Shown here: one piece after another, positions 12,678 to 22,638 of the stretch | How positions within the stretch are numbered: position 1 is the first letter of the stretch | Layout of the letters: every line of letters starts with the position of its first letter | Assembly (NCBI GenBank): GCA_020746995.1 | Contig: JAGPXD010000004.1 | Coordinates: 806,001 to 870,000, forward strand | DNA: 64,000 nucleotides | DNA from: Plectosphaerella cucumerina | Lineage: Eukaryota; Ascomycota; Sordariomycetes; Glomerellales; Plectosphaerellaceae | Direction of reading: 5' to 3' | Translations under genes and position numbers: made by a program | Notes under the pieces: model-generated | The model's input: only the letters and a program-made list of their open reading frames with translations | The model's database searches: none | What the model was told of the DNA's origin: nothing

Positions 12678-13950
12678 ATGCTCGGCCTCCGCGCGCTCGC
12701 CCGCGCGCCGGCGGCGACACGATGCCTCAATTCTACAAGACCACTCCTCCGAGCGCCACGCCACCCACCGATATCCCGGCCTTTCACGCCCTCGCGCCCC
12801 CGAAGCAACCGGCTCCCACATCCCGATGTCGAGGAACGCCTCCGCCAGGCCAAGCCTCTCTTCCACCGCGATACGCCCCGGCGCGTCGTGCGCAGCCCGA
12901 CGACGAAGAAGGTGGTGGCCGTGTGTATGGCCAGCGCTGCCCTTTTCTTCTGGTGGAACCTCGAGACGGTGCCCGTGTCAGGCCGGCGGCGGTTCAACAT
13001 CTTCAACGACGGTTATGTCGCCGCTCTCTCGAAGCCCATGGTGCGCGAGATTGAGCTCGAGGTCGAGCGTGCAGGCGGGAGGTTCCTGCCCGACTGGGAC
13101 CCGCGTGTAAAATTGGTGCGAAAGGTCATGCAGCGCCTCATCCCCGTATCGGGAGGCGGCGAGCTCCTCGATTCGCGGCAGCATGCACAAGGCGCTCATG
13201 GGGCGGAGGCGCCGACGTACATGGGCAGTCTGGCTGAGGTGTGGAATAACAGGAAGGGCGGGGAGGGTGACGGCGTCGTCTGGGAGGTGCGCGTTATCGA
13301 CGACCCTGCGCTGAACGCTTTCGTGCTCCCGGGCGGCAAAGTCTTCGTGCACAGCGGTATTCTCAACGTCACGCGGTCCGAGGCTGGGTTGGCAGCTGTG
13401 CTGGGTCACGAGATTGCGCACAACATGGCGAGTCACGTTGGCGAAAGGCTGAGCGGTTCCGTTGGGCCTAATATCCTGTTGGCAACGGCGGGCGCGCTGG
13501 CTTTCTTCATCCCCGGAGCGGCCATCTTCGTTCTGGCTATGATGGGAGGAAGGTTGCAGAATCTGTTGCTGGAGATGCCCATGAGCCGGAAACAAGAGAG
13601 CGAGGCTGATCATATCGGGCTGATGATCATGGCTGAGGCGTGCTATGATCCGCGCGAGGCGGTGCGTTTCTGGCAGCGCATGTCGCGCGTATCGGATCAG
13701 ATGGGGAATGAGGTGCCTGAGCTGCTGAGCACGCATCCGTCGGTACGTTGGCTGGCTTCCATGACTGATGTTTGTATGCTAATTGACCTGACAGAACCGC
13801 CATCGCATCGACAAGTTGCAGACGCTTATGCCCGAGGCTATGCGGAAATGGCAGGAGACTGAATGTCCCGGCACATCGAGCTTCTTCGACTCCTTCCAGG
13901 AGGTGATGGCACGAGGTGCCTCCTTGAGCGACGAGCTGGTCTACCGGTGA
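12678..13950 (+). CDS. OMA1: mitochondrial inner-membrane metallopeptidase OMA1 (M48)
   Basis: Zinc metallopeptidase of family M48C, involved in inner-membrane protein quality control and stress-induced processing. Two exons, 12678-13742 and 13795-13950, give 406 aa. The first 60 residues are Arg/Ser/Pro-rich with few acidic residues, as expected for a mitochondrial presequence. A membrane segment (VVAVCMASAALFFWWNL) follows, then VPVSGRRRFN as in other OMA1 proteins. The zinc motif HEIAH is at residues 244-248 (LGHEIAHNMASHVGE), and the third-ligand region reads ESEADHIG. A hydrophobic stretch lies between them. The last exon supplies NRHRIDKLQTLMPEA and the C-terminus. ATG 12678 was preferred over the upstream open frame because the leader starts there. 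Confidence 0.94.
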
Positions 13951-14564
13951 TTTCTGGCGGCGGCTCTTCCCTCTCTTCTCTACTCGGATACCCCCCACGG
14001 CGTTGGCATTGGAAAGCATTAGGCGTTTTTACACCGGTCTTGAGCTTCCTATTTTTCCTTCCGTCAATCAATCCATCTAGACGATACAACGAGACAAGAT
14101 ATCTATTTTACTTGCTCCTGGACAATGTCCCTTTCGAGAAGTGTGGAGGACGCGTGGGCGATGATGCAAGGGTGTTGCTCCTGTGTTGGCCTGATCCATC
14201 CAGGGAGGCTCCCCCTTTTCTTCGCTCTTTTCTTCTTCCGACTGACAACCTCCTCTAGCGACCCAATAGCTAGGGCGATGCATCGACTAAAGGGATGTCT
14301 ATGGCGCCCTGGCGACGGCCCGCGACATGGCTGTTCGGCAGCTGCATCGTGTTGCTGGCGCCCTGTCTTGCACCCTGTGATGGAGGGTGAGGAGTTCGGC
14401 ATCGTGGAGAACTCCCTCCACAGGAGCAGCTACGACATCAACATCGCTATGTGCTTCTACTTAATCGGCCGCATCCCATCGCTGCCAGGTTGACGATCAG
14501 CAGCCATCACAGCCTTCACTCGTTCGACTCCTGACCCTCGCTCTTCCGCAGCACCACCGCTGCA
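13951..14564. other. intergenic, OMA1 3' UTR and promoter of the next gene
   Basis: About 0.6 kb without a supported gene. Overlapping ORFs of about 100-130 codons on both strands have no protein-like features. Confidence 0.55.
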
Positions 14565-17500
14565 ATGAGACACACCCACCTCCTGGGCTCGCTGCCCATC
14601 CTCGCCTCCGTCGCCTCCGCCCACAATGGCATCCTCAGCTTCCCCGTCCGCGCAACCTCTGTCACCGGCAACCTCAACAAGAGACAGCTCGCCTCCGACG
14701 CCCGGACCCGTCTCGATGGCACAATCTACACCATCGACGTCTCCATCGGCACGCCCGGCCGGGTCGTCAGTCTCGAGATTGACACCGGTGCCGAGGAGAT
14801 GTGGGTGAACCCCTCATGCGGCAAGGCGACGTACCCTGATCTTTGCACCGAGGCGGGCCGCTTTGAGGGTAGCTCGTCGCTGGTTGACCTTGCTGTGGAT
14901 GGGAGCAGGTTGGCGGATGATGGATATGTGGCTTGGAGGTATGCGTATGATACGGTGTCGATTGGGTGTAAGTATTTCTTTCTCCGGTGTGGTGGTTTGC
15001 TCTGACAGGTTGTAGCGACGAGGATCGGGGAGCAGATCTTTGGGATTGCCTATGACAGCGAGCGGTACTCAGTTGGCCAGCTTGGTCTCGGCCCGTCTCC
15101 GGCTGGGTGGGAGAGTTGGTATCCGTATGTGCTGGATGGTCTGGTGGCGAGCCAGGCTATCAGCAGCAAGGCTTTCAGTCTGGTCTTGGGCAGTGCTGGG
15201 GGCGAAGAAGGTATGTTTTGTCAGTCTGTCGGTGTGATCTTTCGCTGATGGCTTCAGGTGCCCTCATCTTCGGTGGCATCGATACATCGAGATACACCGG
15301 CTCACTGGAGAGGGTCTCCGTCGTCTCGGCCTCGGCAGCGCCTGATGGCTACACTCGGTAAGCTTGGAGTCCTTTCCAAGGCGATCCTCACTTACACAGT
15401 CACAGCTACTGGGTCACGGGCAGCCGTATCGCCGTCTCTCGCGGCACCTCTCCCGCTGTCACCGTCTCCAACACCCCCATCATCTTCCACGTCAACAGCG
15501 CCTCGCCCATAAGCGCCCTCCCCGGCGCCGCCTTCACCGCCCTCCTCTCTTCCTTCCCCGAGGCCACTCCCGCCGCGCAGTTCCCCGGCCGCTACACCGT
15601 TCCCTGTGCCCTGGCCGACGCCCCGGGATCCGTCGACTTTTCCCTCGGCGGCACCGTCATCAGCGTACCCCTTGCGGATTTCGTCTGGAGGCAGCCTGAG
15701 GCGTGCTACTTGGGCGCATACTCGTCTGGTGAGTTTGTTCACTTGGGTTGTTAGTGTGGGTGCTGACTGAGGGATAGAAATTCCCGTTCTCGGTGCGAAC
15801 TTCCTGCGCGCTGCGTATGTCGTGTTTGACTGGGATAACCGGGAACTGCACTTTGCAAACTCAGTCAGGGAGAGGGGTTCGAGATGTCCTCCGAACTTGG
15901 TGGCTATTGGCAGCGGACCGGGTGCTGTGCCTTCGGTTGTTGGGTCGTGCCAGGGCAGCAGTTCGTCGACTTTGTCGTCTACGGTGTCATCCACTTCAAC
16001 TTCATCTAGCTCGTCTTCGACCTCGTCTACCATCTCGACCACCTCCTCGGTTTCATCAACTCTGAGCACCTCTACCCTCAGCTCGGCATCGGTCACCTCC
16101 ACAGCGACCACCTCGACCCTGAGCTCTACGGCCTCGTCATCGACTGCAATCTCTTCCACCCTGAGTACCTCGACCCTCAGCTCTTCGGCCGCCGCTTCGT
16201 CCACAGACACCTCTTCGGCTTCTGTGCCCTCGACTGAGTCATCGTCGTCGACTCACACTCCTTCCACGACGTCTCATACGTCAGCATCAACGGTCGATGC
16301 TTCCAGCAGCGAGACAAGCGTCGCGAGCTCCATCTCAAGCGATGACGGCCGTCTGGGCGGCAGGGGAACGGACTACAACAGCCGCACCGCCAGTTCGGAA
16401 AGCAGCACCTCCTCAAGCGACAGCAGCGCCATCAGCTCATCGACGACCTCATCCGCGTATGATGGTGCCAGCACTTCTAGCGTGGATGGAAACGACTACC
16501 CGAGCGACAGCACCACTGTCACTTCATCGGCCACCTCCTCCGCATACTACGGGGATCGCACTGCCAGCACGGACGCCAGCTCCTCTTCAAGCAGCACCAG
16601 CTCCACCATTTCCAGGGGAGCCTCATCGTACTATGGAGCCAGAACCACGGCGGCAACTTACGACGACCTTGCCTGCGAGGCCGAGACACGCACTTCCACC
16701 AGCTCCGCTGCCTCTCCCACGTATGATGCCGTGTCCAGCAGCTCTGAGGCTGCTAGCTCCAGCGAGACCACCGACAATGCATATGAGGATAAGACGGGTA
16801 CCTACTCCAGCGTCACTGTCTCCCCGACGTACGGCATCGAGTCCAGCAGCTCGACCAGCAGCTCCGGCGAGTCTACAGAGGAACCTTACCAGGAGAAGAC
16901 GTACGATCCCAACACCTCTACTGCCTCGCCAACCTACGGCTCTGAGTCCAGCAGCTCTGTGACTTCGAGCTTCACTGAGGAGCCCTACCAAGAGAAGACT
17001 TACGGAGTCACCACCGTCACTGTCTCCCCAACGTACGGCTCCGAATCGAGCAGCTCCTCGACGTCAAGCTCCAGCGAGTCCACTGAGGAGCCTTATGACG
17101 AGAAGACCTACGCTGTTACCAGCGGTACTACCTCACAGACGTACGAAGATGAACCCAGCAGCTCCTCGACCTCAAGCTCTAGCCAGTCGGACGGGACCCC
17201 TTACCAGGAGAAGACCTACGATCTCACCAGCGTCACTGCCTCGTCAACGTACGGAGTTGAGTCCAGCAGCTCTGCGACTACGATCTCCTGCCAGACCACC
17301 GAGGAGCCCTACGAGGAGAACACAGACACCAGTTCCGTCTACGTCTCATCAACCCATGTGCCGGTCTATGACGACAAGGCTACTCAGTCTGCCGTTCCCA
17401 GCAAGGACCCGTACCAGAGCGATGACTACAGGGACATTCCCACCATGACGACCATCCTCACGACCGCTTCTTCCGCCTCTGGTTATGACGCCGTCACCAC

Positions 17501-18257
17501 TTCGCGTGCTGACGAAACCTCGACGATCACAATTACAGCCACGTCGACTTACACGATCACCGCGTGCTCAAACTACGATTCGGACTGCACAGTCGGCGCC
17601 ATCACCACGGAAATTGTCACCCGCCTTACCACCGTCTGTCCCGACAAGACAGCCACTTACGCCACCCCGGCTTTGTACACCGACGACGACGATGAGGCGT
17701 ACCTGTCGACTTCGACGGCTGTTCCCAATATCCCATCCAAGACCTGTACCGAGTCCAAGTCCGACAAGGCCTACCCCGCGCCCACCGCCCCCAGCAGCTA
17801 CGAGGGCATGGGACACCGCGGGTACGGCAGCGGTCCCCAAGACGACATTTACCACGAAGAAGAGGCTCGAGGTGACGATGTCCCCGCCGGAGACTTCTAC
17901 CACCGCGGTGACGTCGTTCATGGGGGCAAGGCTTACGATGAGAAAGATGCATCCCCTGAGTATGACGGCTCCCACGGAGGCAAGATCTACGGCCATGACG
18001 ATTTCTCCTACGAGGACGGCCCCAAGGAGGGAGCTTACCCCCCGGCTCCTGAGCCTGCTTACGCCCATGGACCCAGCACCTCTGTTCAGACCCCCTCTGC
18101 GACGGCCGCCTACACGTCCTTCGTCACTAGGAGCGCCCCGAGCGCGAGCAGCACTGGGGATGAGTATGAGCACGTCACGGCGGGGGCGTCTTCCCGCGGT
18201 GTTCCTTGGCTTCTCATCATTTGTGTGGGCATCTTTACCACGCTGCTGATGCAGTGA
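14565..18257 (+). CDS. GPI-anchored aspartic-protease-like cell-wall protein
   Basis: Pepsin-like (A1) domain fused to a very long Ser/Thr/Tyr-rich stalk. Exons 14565-14967, 15016-15210, 15258-15357, 15406-15728 and 15778-18257 give about 1166 aa; an acceptor 6 nt earlier for exon 4 is equally in frame. A signal peptide at residues 1-19 leads to a KR site near 40. The first catalytic motif is intact (EIDTGAEEMWV, Asp73). The second reads IIFHVNSASPISALP, where a catalytic Asp is expected but Asn263 is seen. The stalk from about residue 400 has tandem units of about 35 aa around EEPYQEKTY and SPTYGSESSSS, then motifs common in fungal wall proteins (TTEIVTRLTTVCP). The end is hydrophobic (GVPWLLIICVGIFTTLLMQ), fitting a GPI signal. 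Probably a wall-anchored, catalytically dead member; an active enzyme cannot be excluded. Confidence 0.85.
16780..17330 (+). repeat. coding tandem repeats of the wall-protein stalk
   Basis: Imperfect units of roughly 105 nt (about 35 aa) containing EEPYQEKTY and TYGSESSSS-like blocks. About five or six copies lie between 16780 and 17330, with silent and conservative differences between copies. Confidence 0.75.
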
Positions 18258-18594
18258 TTTTCATGATTATATTTTTAACACGGAGGGGTGTACATCATGC
18301 ATGGCGATACACGAGAAGGTAGTTGGCCAGGGTAGATTTAGCTTTTGTTCTTAGATCATCGCACCTGGGCGTAATATTAATGCAATACTTGTTTGAGAGA
18401 TTGCTTGCTAGGGGGTACGCTTCGAGATGCCCCCTGACTTTTCTCGAGGGATGATCTGCTGGCTTGCTTTCCACACAGGCTTCGATGATTGACATCTTTC
18501 CGGGCAACAGTCTCATGACATCAGGCCATCTGCGAACGCTTGCTGTCCCTAATCATGAATGTCAGCATACATCATTCTCAGGTCTCCATCTCAC
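18258..18594. other. convergent intergenic region
   Basis: AT-richer sequence between two convergent genes, presumably both 3' UTRs. The minus-strand neighbour could have an alternative last exon near 18500-18550, because its stop overlaps a GTGAGT-like donor. Confidence 0.5.
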
Positions 18595-19224
18595 TCACTG
18601 GTACTGTACGATGACCAGCCCAACAGCAAAGACCAGCGCGGCGCACGCACACGCAACGATGAACCACCCAAAAGCACCCACATACGCCACCAAACTAAGC
18701 GACAGCAGCAAAAAGGCCGTGACAATAAGAATATGAAGAACCGCCGAGGTGAGAAGTCCCAGCGGCTCCCACCGCTTATGCCACGTCGTGTCGAGCTGCC
18801 TCTCAGCCCTGTGCCGCATGATGACCATAACGCTGGAACTGTACCCCGCGATGGCAATCACAAGACTGAAGCACAGCCAGGCGGCGGCCAGGAATCGTCG
18901 GACGCTGGGAAGGGTGGAGGGCGGAGGGTCAGGGGCCCAAATTGTTGCTGGGTCTGTCATCTCGCCGGCTATGACGGTAAAGGTGGATGCGCCGAAGATG
19001 GAGATTGTGATCATGGTGACGATGAAGAATTGGTAGGCCTCGAGGGATGTCTCGGCATGGTGGCTGGAGTCGCGAAGGGGAGGGGGTGGACGGGATTGAG
19101 GGTTGGGTTGTTGGTTCTCGCTGGCTGCGGCGTCCGCCGGTGGGTGAGTTGGCTTGATACTTGCTGTCAAGGGTGTTGCCTGCATAGTCTCCGGTCCTTG
19201 TTGGCCTCCATTCGCTTGGGCCAT
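18595..19224 (-). CDS. four-helix membrane protein of unknown function
   Basis: A 209 aa ORF starting at ATG 19224. The first 60 residues are hydrophilic and Pro/Gln-rich (for example NPQSRPPPPLRDSS). They are followed by four predicted membrane segments: FFIVTMITISIFGASTFTVI, FLAAAWLCFSLVIAIAGYSS, LLTSAVLHILIVTAFLLLSL and GWFIVACACAALVFAVGLVI. I do not recognise the family. The terminal codons CAG-TGA overlap a GTGAGT donor-like sequence, so a slightly different C-terminus through a further exon is possible. Confidence 0.7.
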   Translation of the reverse strand: MAQANGGQQGPETMQATPLTASIKPTHPPADAAASENQQPNPQSRPPPPLRDSSHHAETSLEAYQFFIVTMITISIFGASTFTVIAGEMTDPATIWAPDPPPSTLPSVRRFLAAAWLCFSLVIAIAGYSSSVMVIMRHRAERQLDTTWHKRWEPLGLLTSAVLHILIVTAFLLLSLSLVAYVGAFGWFIVACACAALVFAVGLVIVQYQ

Positions 19225-19654
19225 GTCTGAATTGATCGTAGGCCACAGCGTGGCACTTGTTCGAGGGTTATGAGCTTGTTCCCTGGGGTGTACAGTACGG
19301 TCGTGGGATCATTGCATAAAGTCAGGCTGTCGGCGGAGCTGTTACCCCGCCATGGTGGTACCGGTCATATGCAGGTTGCTGCGGCACAACAACAGAGACT
19401 GATGCCTGGTAGGCTGCAACATCAGCTGGGTCAGCCTCGGCGGTCAGGTTGACCAACAGCAAGCATCGGGGGCAGAAACATACTCGTCGCTGTTCCCAGG
19501 GGCTTGGCAAGGCGCTCGCTCCTATTATCACGGCGATCGGGCGTTGCTGAAGATCGCGCCGCTGTGAACGGGCTGATACAGTCCTCATCATGAACTTCAT
19601 GTCACCACGAGATGGCACGACTAAGGCCGCGACTTGACAATCCGGGTCCTTGAA
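19225..19654. other. intergenic, nothing recognised
   Basis: Contains a 98-codon minus ORF (19322-19618) of no recognisable character; otherwise the presumed 5' region of the membrane-protein gene and the 3' end of the decayed gene. Confidence 0.45.
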
Positions 19655-21499
19655 TCAGCAATCGCTCAATCCGGACGGAATCACCTCGTCTCGCCACTTC
19701 AGCACATACTTCCGCCTGCCAGGGGACAGCTCGAGTGGCGCCGATTCCTCTGGAGGCTCTCCAAAGTCAGTTTTCCTGAGCGCTCCACGGCCTTTGAGGT
19801 CAGCCAGCCAGTCCCCCTCCACCTGGTCGGGACACCAGAAGGCCAGTTCGAGCCGCGCGGTGTCGCCGAGGGAGTCCATGGCTTGTTCATCCTCCTCGGT
19901 CAGCGTAACCGCGCAATCCAACTCCGTCGTCGCAGGCTGGGCGAGGCCAGGGTCGCCTCTCTGCAGCCAGTATGATGCTTCCGATACAGGCCGGAAGCCG
20001 GCGTCGACGGTCCCATCGCAGTACCATATCCAGTGCTGGTAGCTCCACAGGTGGTGGCAGCACATGTGGTCCCGAAGCTCCAAGTCCACATCTTTCAGCC
20101 GCATCTTGCCGTCCGGATCCCAGCCGTGTAAGGGACCGTTGCGGTACCGCACCGCTTCGTCCCCTTCGTAGCTATCGGCACACTCCTGGCGGAGCCTCCA
20201 GACATCGGAGCGAGATACAGAGACACTCGGGTCATCTTTGTTGGCGGCGGTCACTACTGGACCCCCTGGCCGAACCTGGAGGAAGGACAGGACGACCCCC
20301 GTCCAAGCCGTGACATCTGTCACGTGGCGCGCGCCGAACTGAAGCCTGTCGAACATCCGGTTCATCAAATCACCGTTGCCGCAGAGGAGGGATCCGAGCC
20401 ATAGGGGGCCGGCGTCAGTGAAGCTGAGGATCTTGGCTAGGGCGATGTCTCGCTGGCCGATGACAGGCTCTAGTGCGTGCCGCATCCCGAGCATGGACGC
20501 GCCCGCAAGGCGGGATGTGACGCCTGGTTCCCAGAAGACGCTCTTGAGAACGTTCTCCACGACATATGGGGCCATACTCATGGTCATCAGGTAGCTGAGA
20601 TGGTGAAACTCGGGAGGGGTGCCGTCAGGCAATGCTGCTCTTTCAACTGGCGGCAGGGGCAGGGAGGCCAGCGAAAGAGGAGGGAATTCGACGACGCGGT
20701 CTCTGAAGTTATTGTAAATCTGGAAGGGAATGGTGATGACGGCGCAGAGGGCGGCGGTGCTCTGGTTACCCAGTTCAAACACGGCGGTAAACTTGTGAAT
20801 ACAACTTGCCGCCCGTTCGGCAGTCGGCAAGGTCTTAGGGATAGACACTGCGTCGGCGACTTAAACGTTCCAGCTTTCCTCGACGATGAGGGACCAAGGG
20901 AGATAAGAGTCTCGGCCTTTGTCTGTGGCGACCTTGTAAACGCCGCCGCGTCTTATAAGCGACGCCCACCAGGCGCGCTCGTCGGCAGACACGCCCGGTA
21001 GCCGGATCGAGAGCGGCGGCTACCCAGGCTAGTAAGAGGGCGCGGCCCCCATCTTAGAAGCGTAGCGGGGGACGAGCATAAATAATAGCTATTCCCCTTA
21101 CCGCTCGACGAGGCTGGCGTTCAGCACGTATGCCCAGGCTAGGGTGAGGAGTGCGAGGCCGTTGTTCTTGCGCTCGCCCCACTGGTCGAAGGCACCTGAT
21201 GTGGATGGGCGGCATCGCATGTCCCAGTGCCTTCGGCCGAGACTCTGCTCGGCTTCTTTCCTCTCGCGCAGGGAGCAGTCTGTGTCCATGTTTTTCCAGG
21301 TGGCGAAACCCGTGACGGATTGCTGCAAAGGAAGCCGCGGGGGCCATGCAGGGATGCGGTGAAGCAATGACCCGACGTCAAACAGTGAGTCGGGCAAGTC
21401 TGTGCCTGGCCACTGCTCCTTAGTTTGCTGTCGCACACGATCCCATCGTCTGCGGCTTCGCTGGTAGATCTCCGCGCGGGCGGTTTGCTCGTCGTCCAT
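19655..21499 (-). pseudogene. disrupted fungal-specific gene, function unknown
   Basis: Three stretches read as one protein but do not join cleanly. Segment 1 starts at ATG 21499 (MDDEQTARAEIYQRSRRRWD) and ends at 21102 with ...GLALLTLAWAYVLNASLVE before a good GTAAGG donor in phase 2. Segment 2 (about 21019-20864) reads LPGVSADERAWWASLIRRGG and ends PWSLIVEESWNV, but any nearby acceptor joins it in the wrong frame. It then meets an in-frame TAA at 20863-20861. Segment 3 continues in the same frame after the stop (VADAVSIPKTLPTAERAA...) for 390 more residues to 19655. The style resembles large fungal proteins often found near HET genes, but I cannot name a domain. One frameshift plus one stop suggest decay; CAA-to-TAA is the change that RIP would make. 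An unrecognised intron or a sequence error is the alternative. Confidence 0.6.
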
Positions 21500-21934
21500 G
21501 CTGTGGGTGGTGGGGGATGGTGAGTTCTGAGGATGAGCCAAGAGCCATTGAATTGCCGGCTTGGGTGATTGTTGGTGTTCTGGAATCTGCCCTCGGTGTC
21601 CATTTCGGGACTCTCCTGATGGAGGTGGCTCAAGGTATCCAGGTGAACAGAGAGCTGAGCTGAGGCATGTATTGTTCACGCCAGGTACTTTGCCTCCGCT
21701 GGGCATCCGGCATGCAACACCGCCAACAGCCGTCTCGTCTGCCAATGGGAGCAAGACTCCTTGTTTCTTGGTGCAGGCCATGCGGCCACTCATGGGGCAG
21801 CCCAGGTATCGCATCATTGTGGGTGAAATACCGCAGCACCTGGCGGGAGGACTGTTTCGCGCATGAGCTGGAGGATCCGACAGATCTCGCAGCGTCTGGA
21901 ATCGTCTGGCATGTGCTCCCGTACTTCGGGACTT

Positions 21935-22321
21935 TTACCCCTCTTCGGCATCCAGCACGACCGCTTTACCGCCTTGCAGCAAGATGGAAGTCCTCCACTC
22001 TACCCGCCCTTCGCCGCTCGCGGTCACCACTCCGGCCATTGGCTTCTTCCACTGTCCGGTGCGAAACACCAGGGGCTGACAGGAGGAGAAGATTACAGTC
22101 TGGCCACGGCCATAAATTTGGAAAGGTAAGCGGATCTCCTGGATGTCTATGAAGAAGTCGTCGTCCTTGGTCAACTCGGTGTATTGGAAGGCCTGGCAGT
22201 ACTTGTCAGACGACGGCTCTGACCATGTCGGGAATTTCAGTGCGTACCGTGGTGAAGGCGGCCAAGCCGAAGAAGCGACCAGAACGCGTGCTGCCTCGTG
22301 GGCTGCTTCGATTGGCTCCAA
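21935..22321 (-). CDS. possible small gene or gene fragment, unknown
   Basis: An ATG-started ORF of 128 codons with protein-like composition (for example CQAFQYTELTKDDDFFIDIQ and GRGQTVIFSSCQPLVFRTGQ). The stop overlaps a possible donor (GGGTAAAAG). Just beyond, another frame contains MPDDSRRCEICRILQLMRE, which looks like the CxxC start of HET-type proteins. It may be an exon of a longer or decayed gene lying between the pseudogene and 22.3 kb. No family recognised. Confidence 0.35.
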   Translation of the reverse strand: MEPIEAAHEAARVLVASSAWPPSPRYALKFPTWSEPSSDKYCQAFQYTELTKDDDFFIDIQEIRLPFQIYGRGQTVIFSSCQPLVFRTGQWKKPMAGVVTASGEGRVEWRTSILLQGGKAVVLDAEEG

Positions 22322-22638
22322 CTTTGATTCGAATGATGATTTTTTTTACGAGTATATCCTGGTCTCTGTCCGAAGCCTGTGCAGGACCAAGATGTCGTGG
22401 TGATGGTTTCACCCTGAGGCCAGGTCGGTCGGTCAGGTCGGGCGTCGAGGGATTGGTCGCGGGGGACTGTGCTGAGTCATCCGGTGTCGACCCCGCGACC
22501 CCGCCGTCCGACGCGCCGAACCAGATGCGACAGCACGCGTCTTCCTTCCAACTCCGAAGTTGCGTCTATCCCGCACCCACGCGAACACAGTTCCCCGGCC
22601 GAGGTGAACATCACGAATGTCTACGTTGCATACACAGC

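Noticed and set aside
22225..22638. N-terminal extension of the viroplasmin-module protein
   Set aside because: The frame is open, but the residues are unlike protein (many Arg/Ser), and the RNase H1-type module begins right after ATG 22639.
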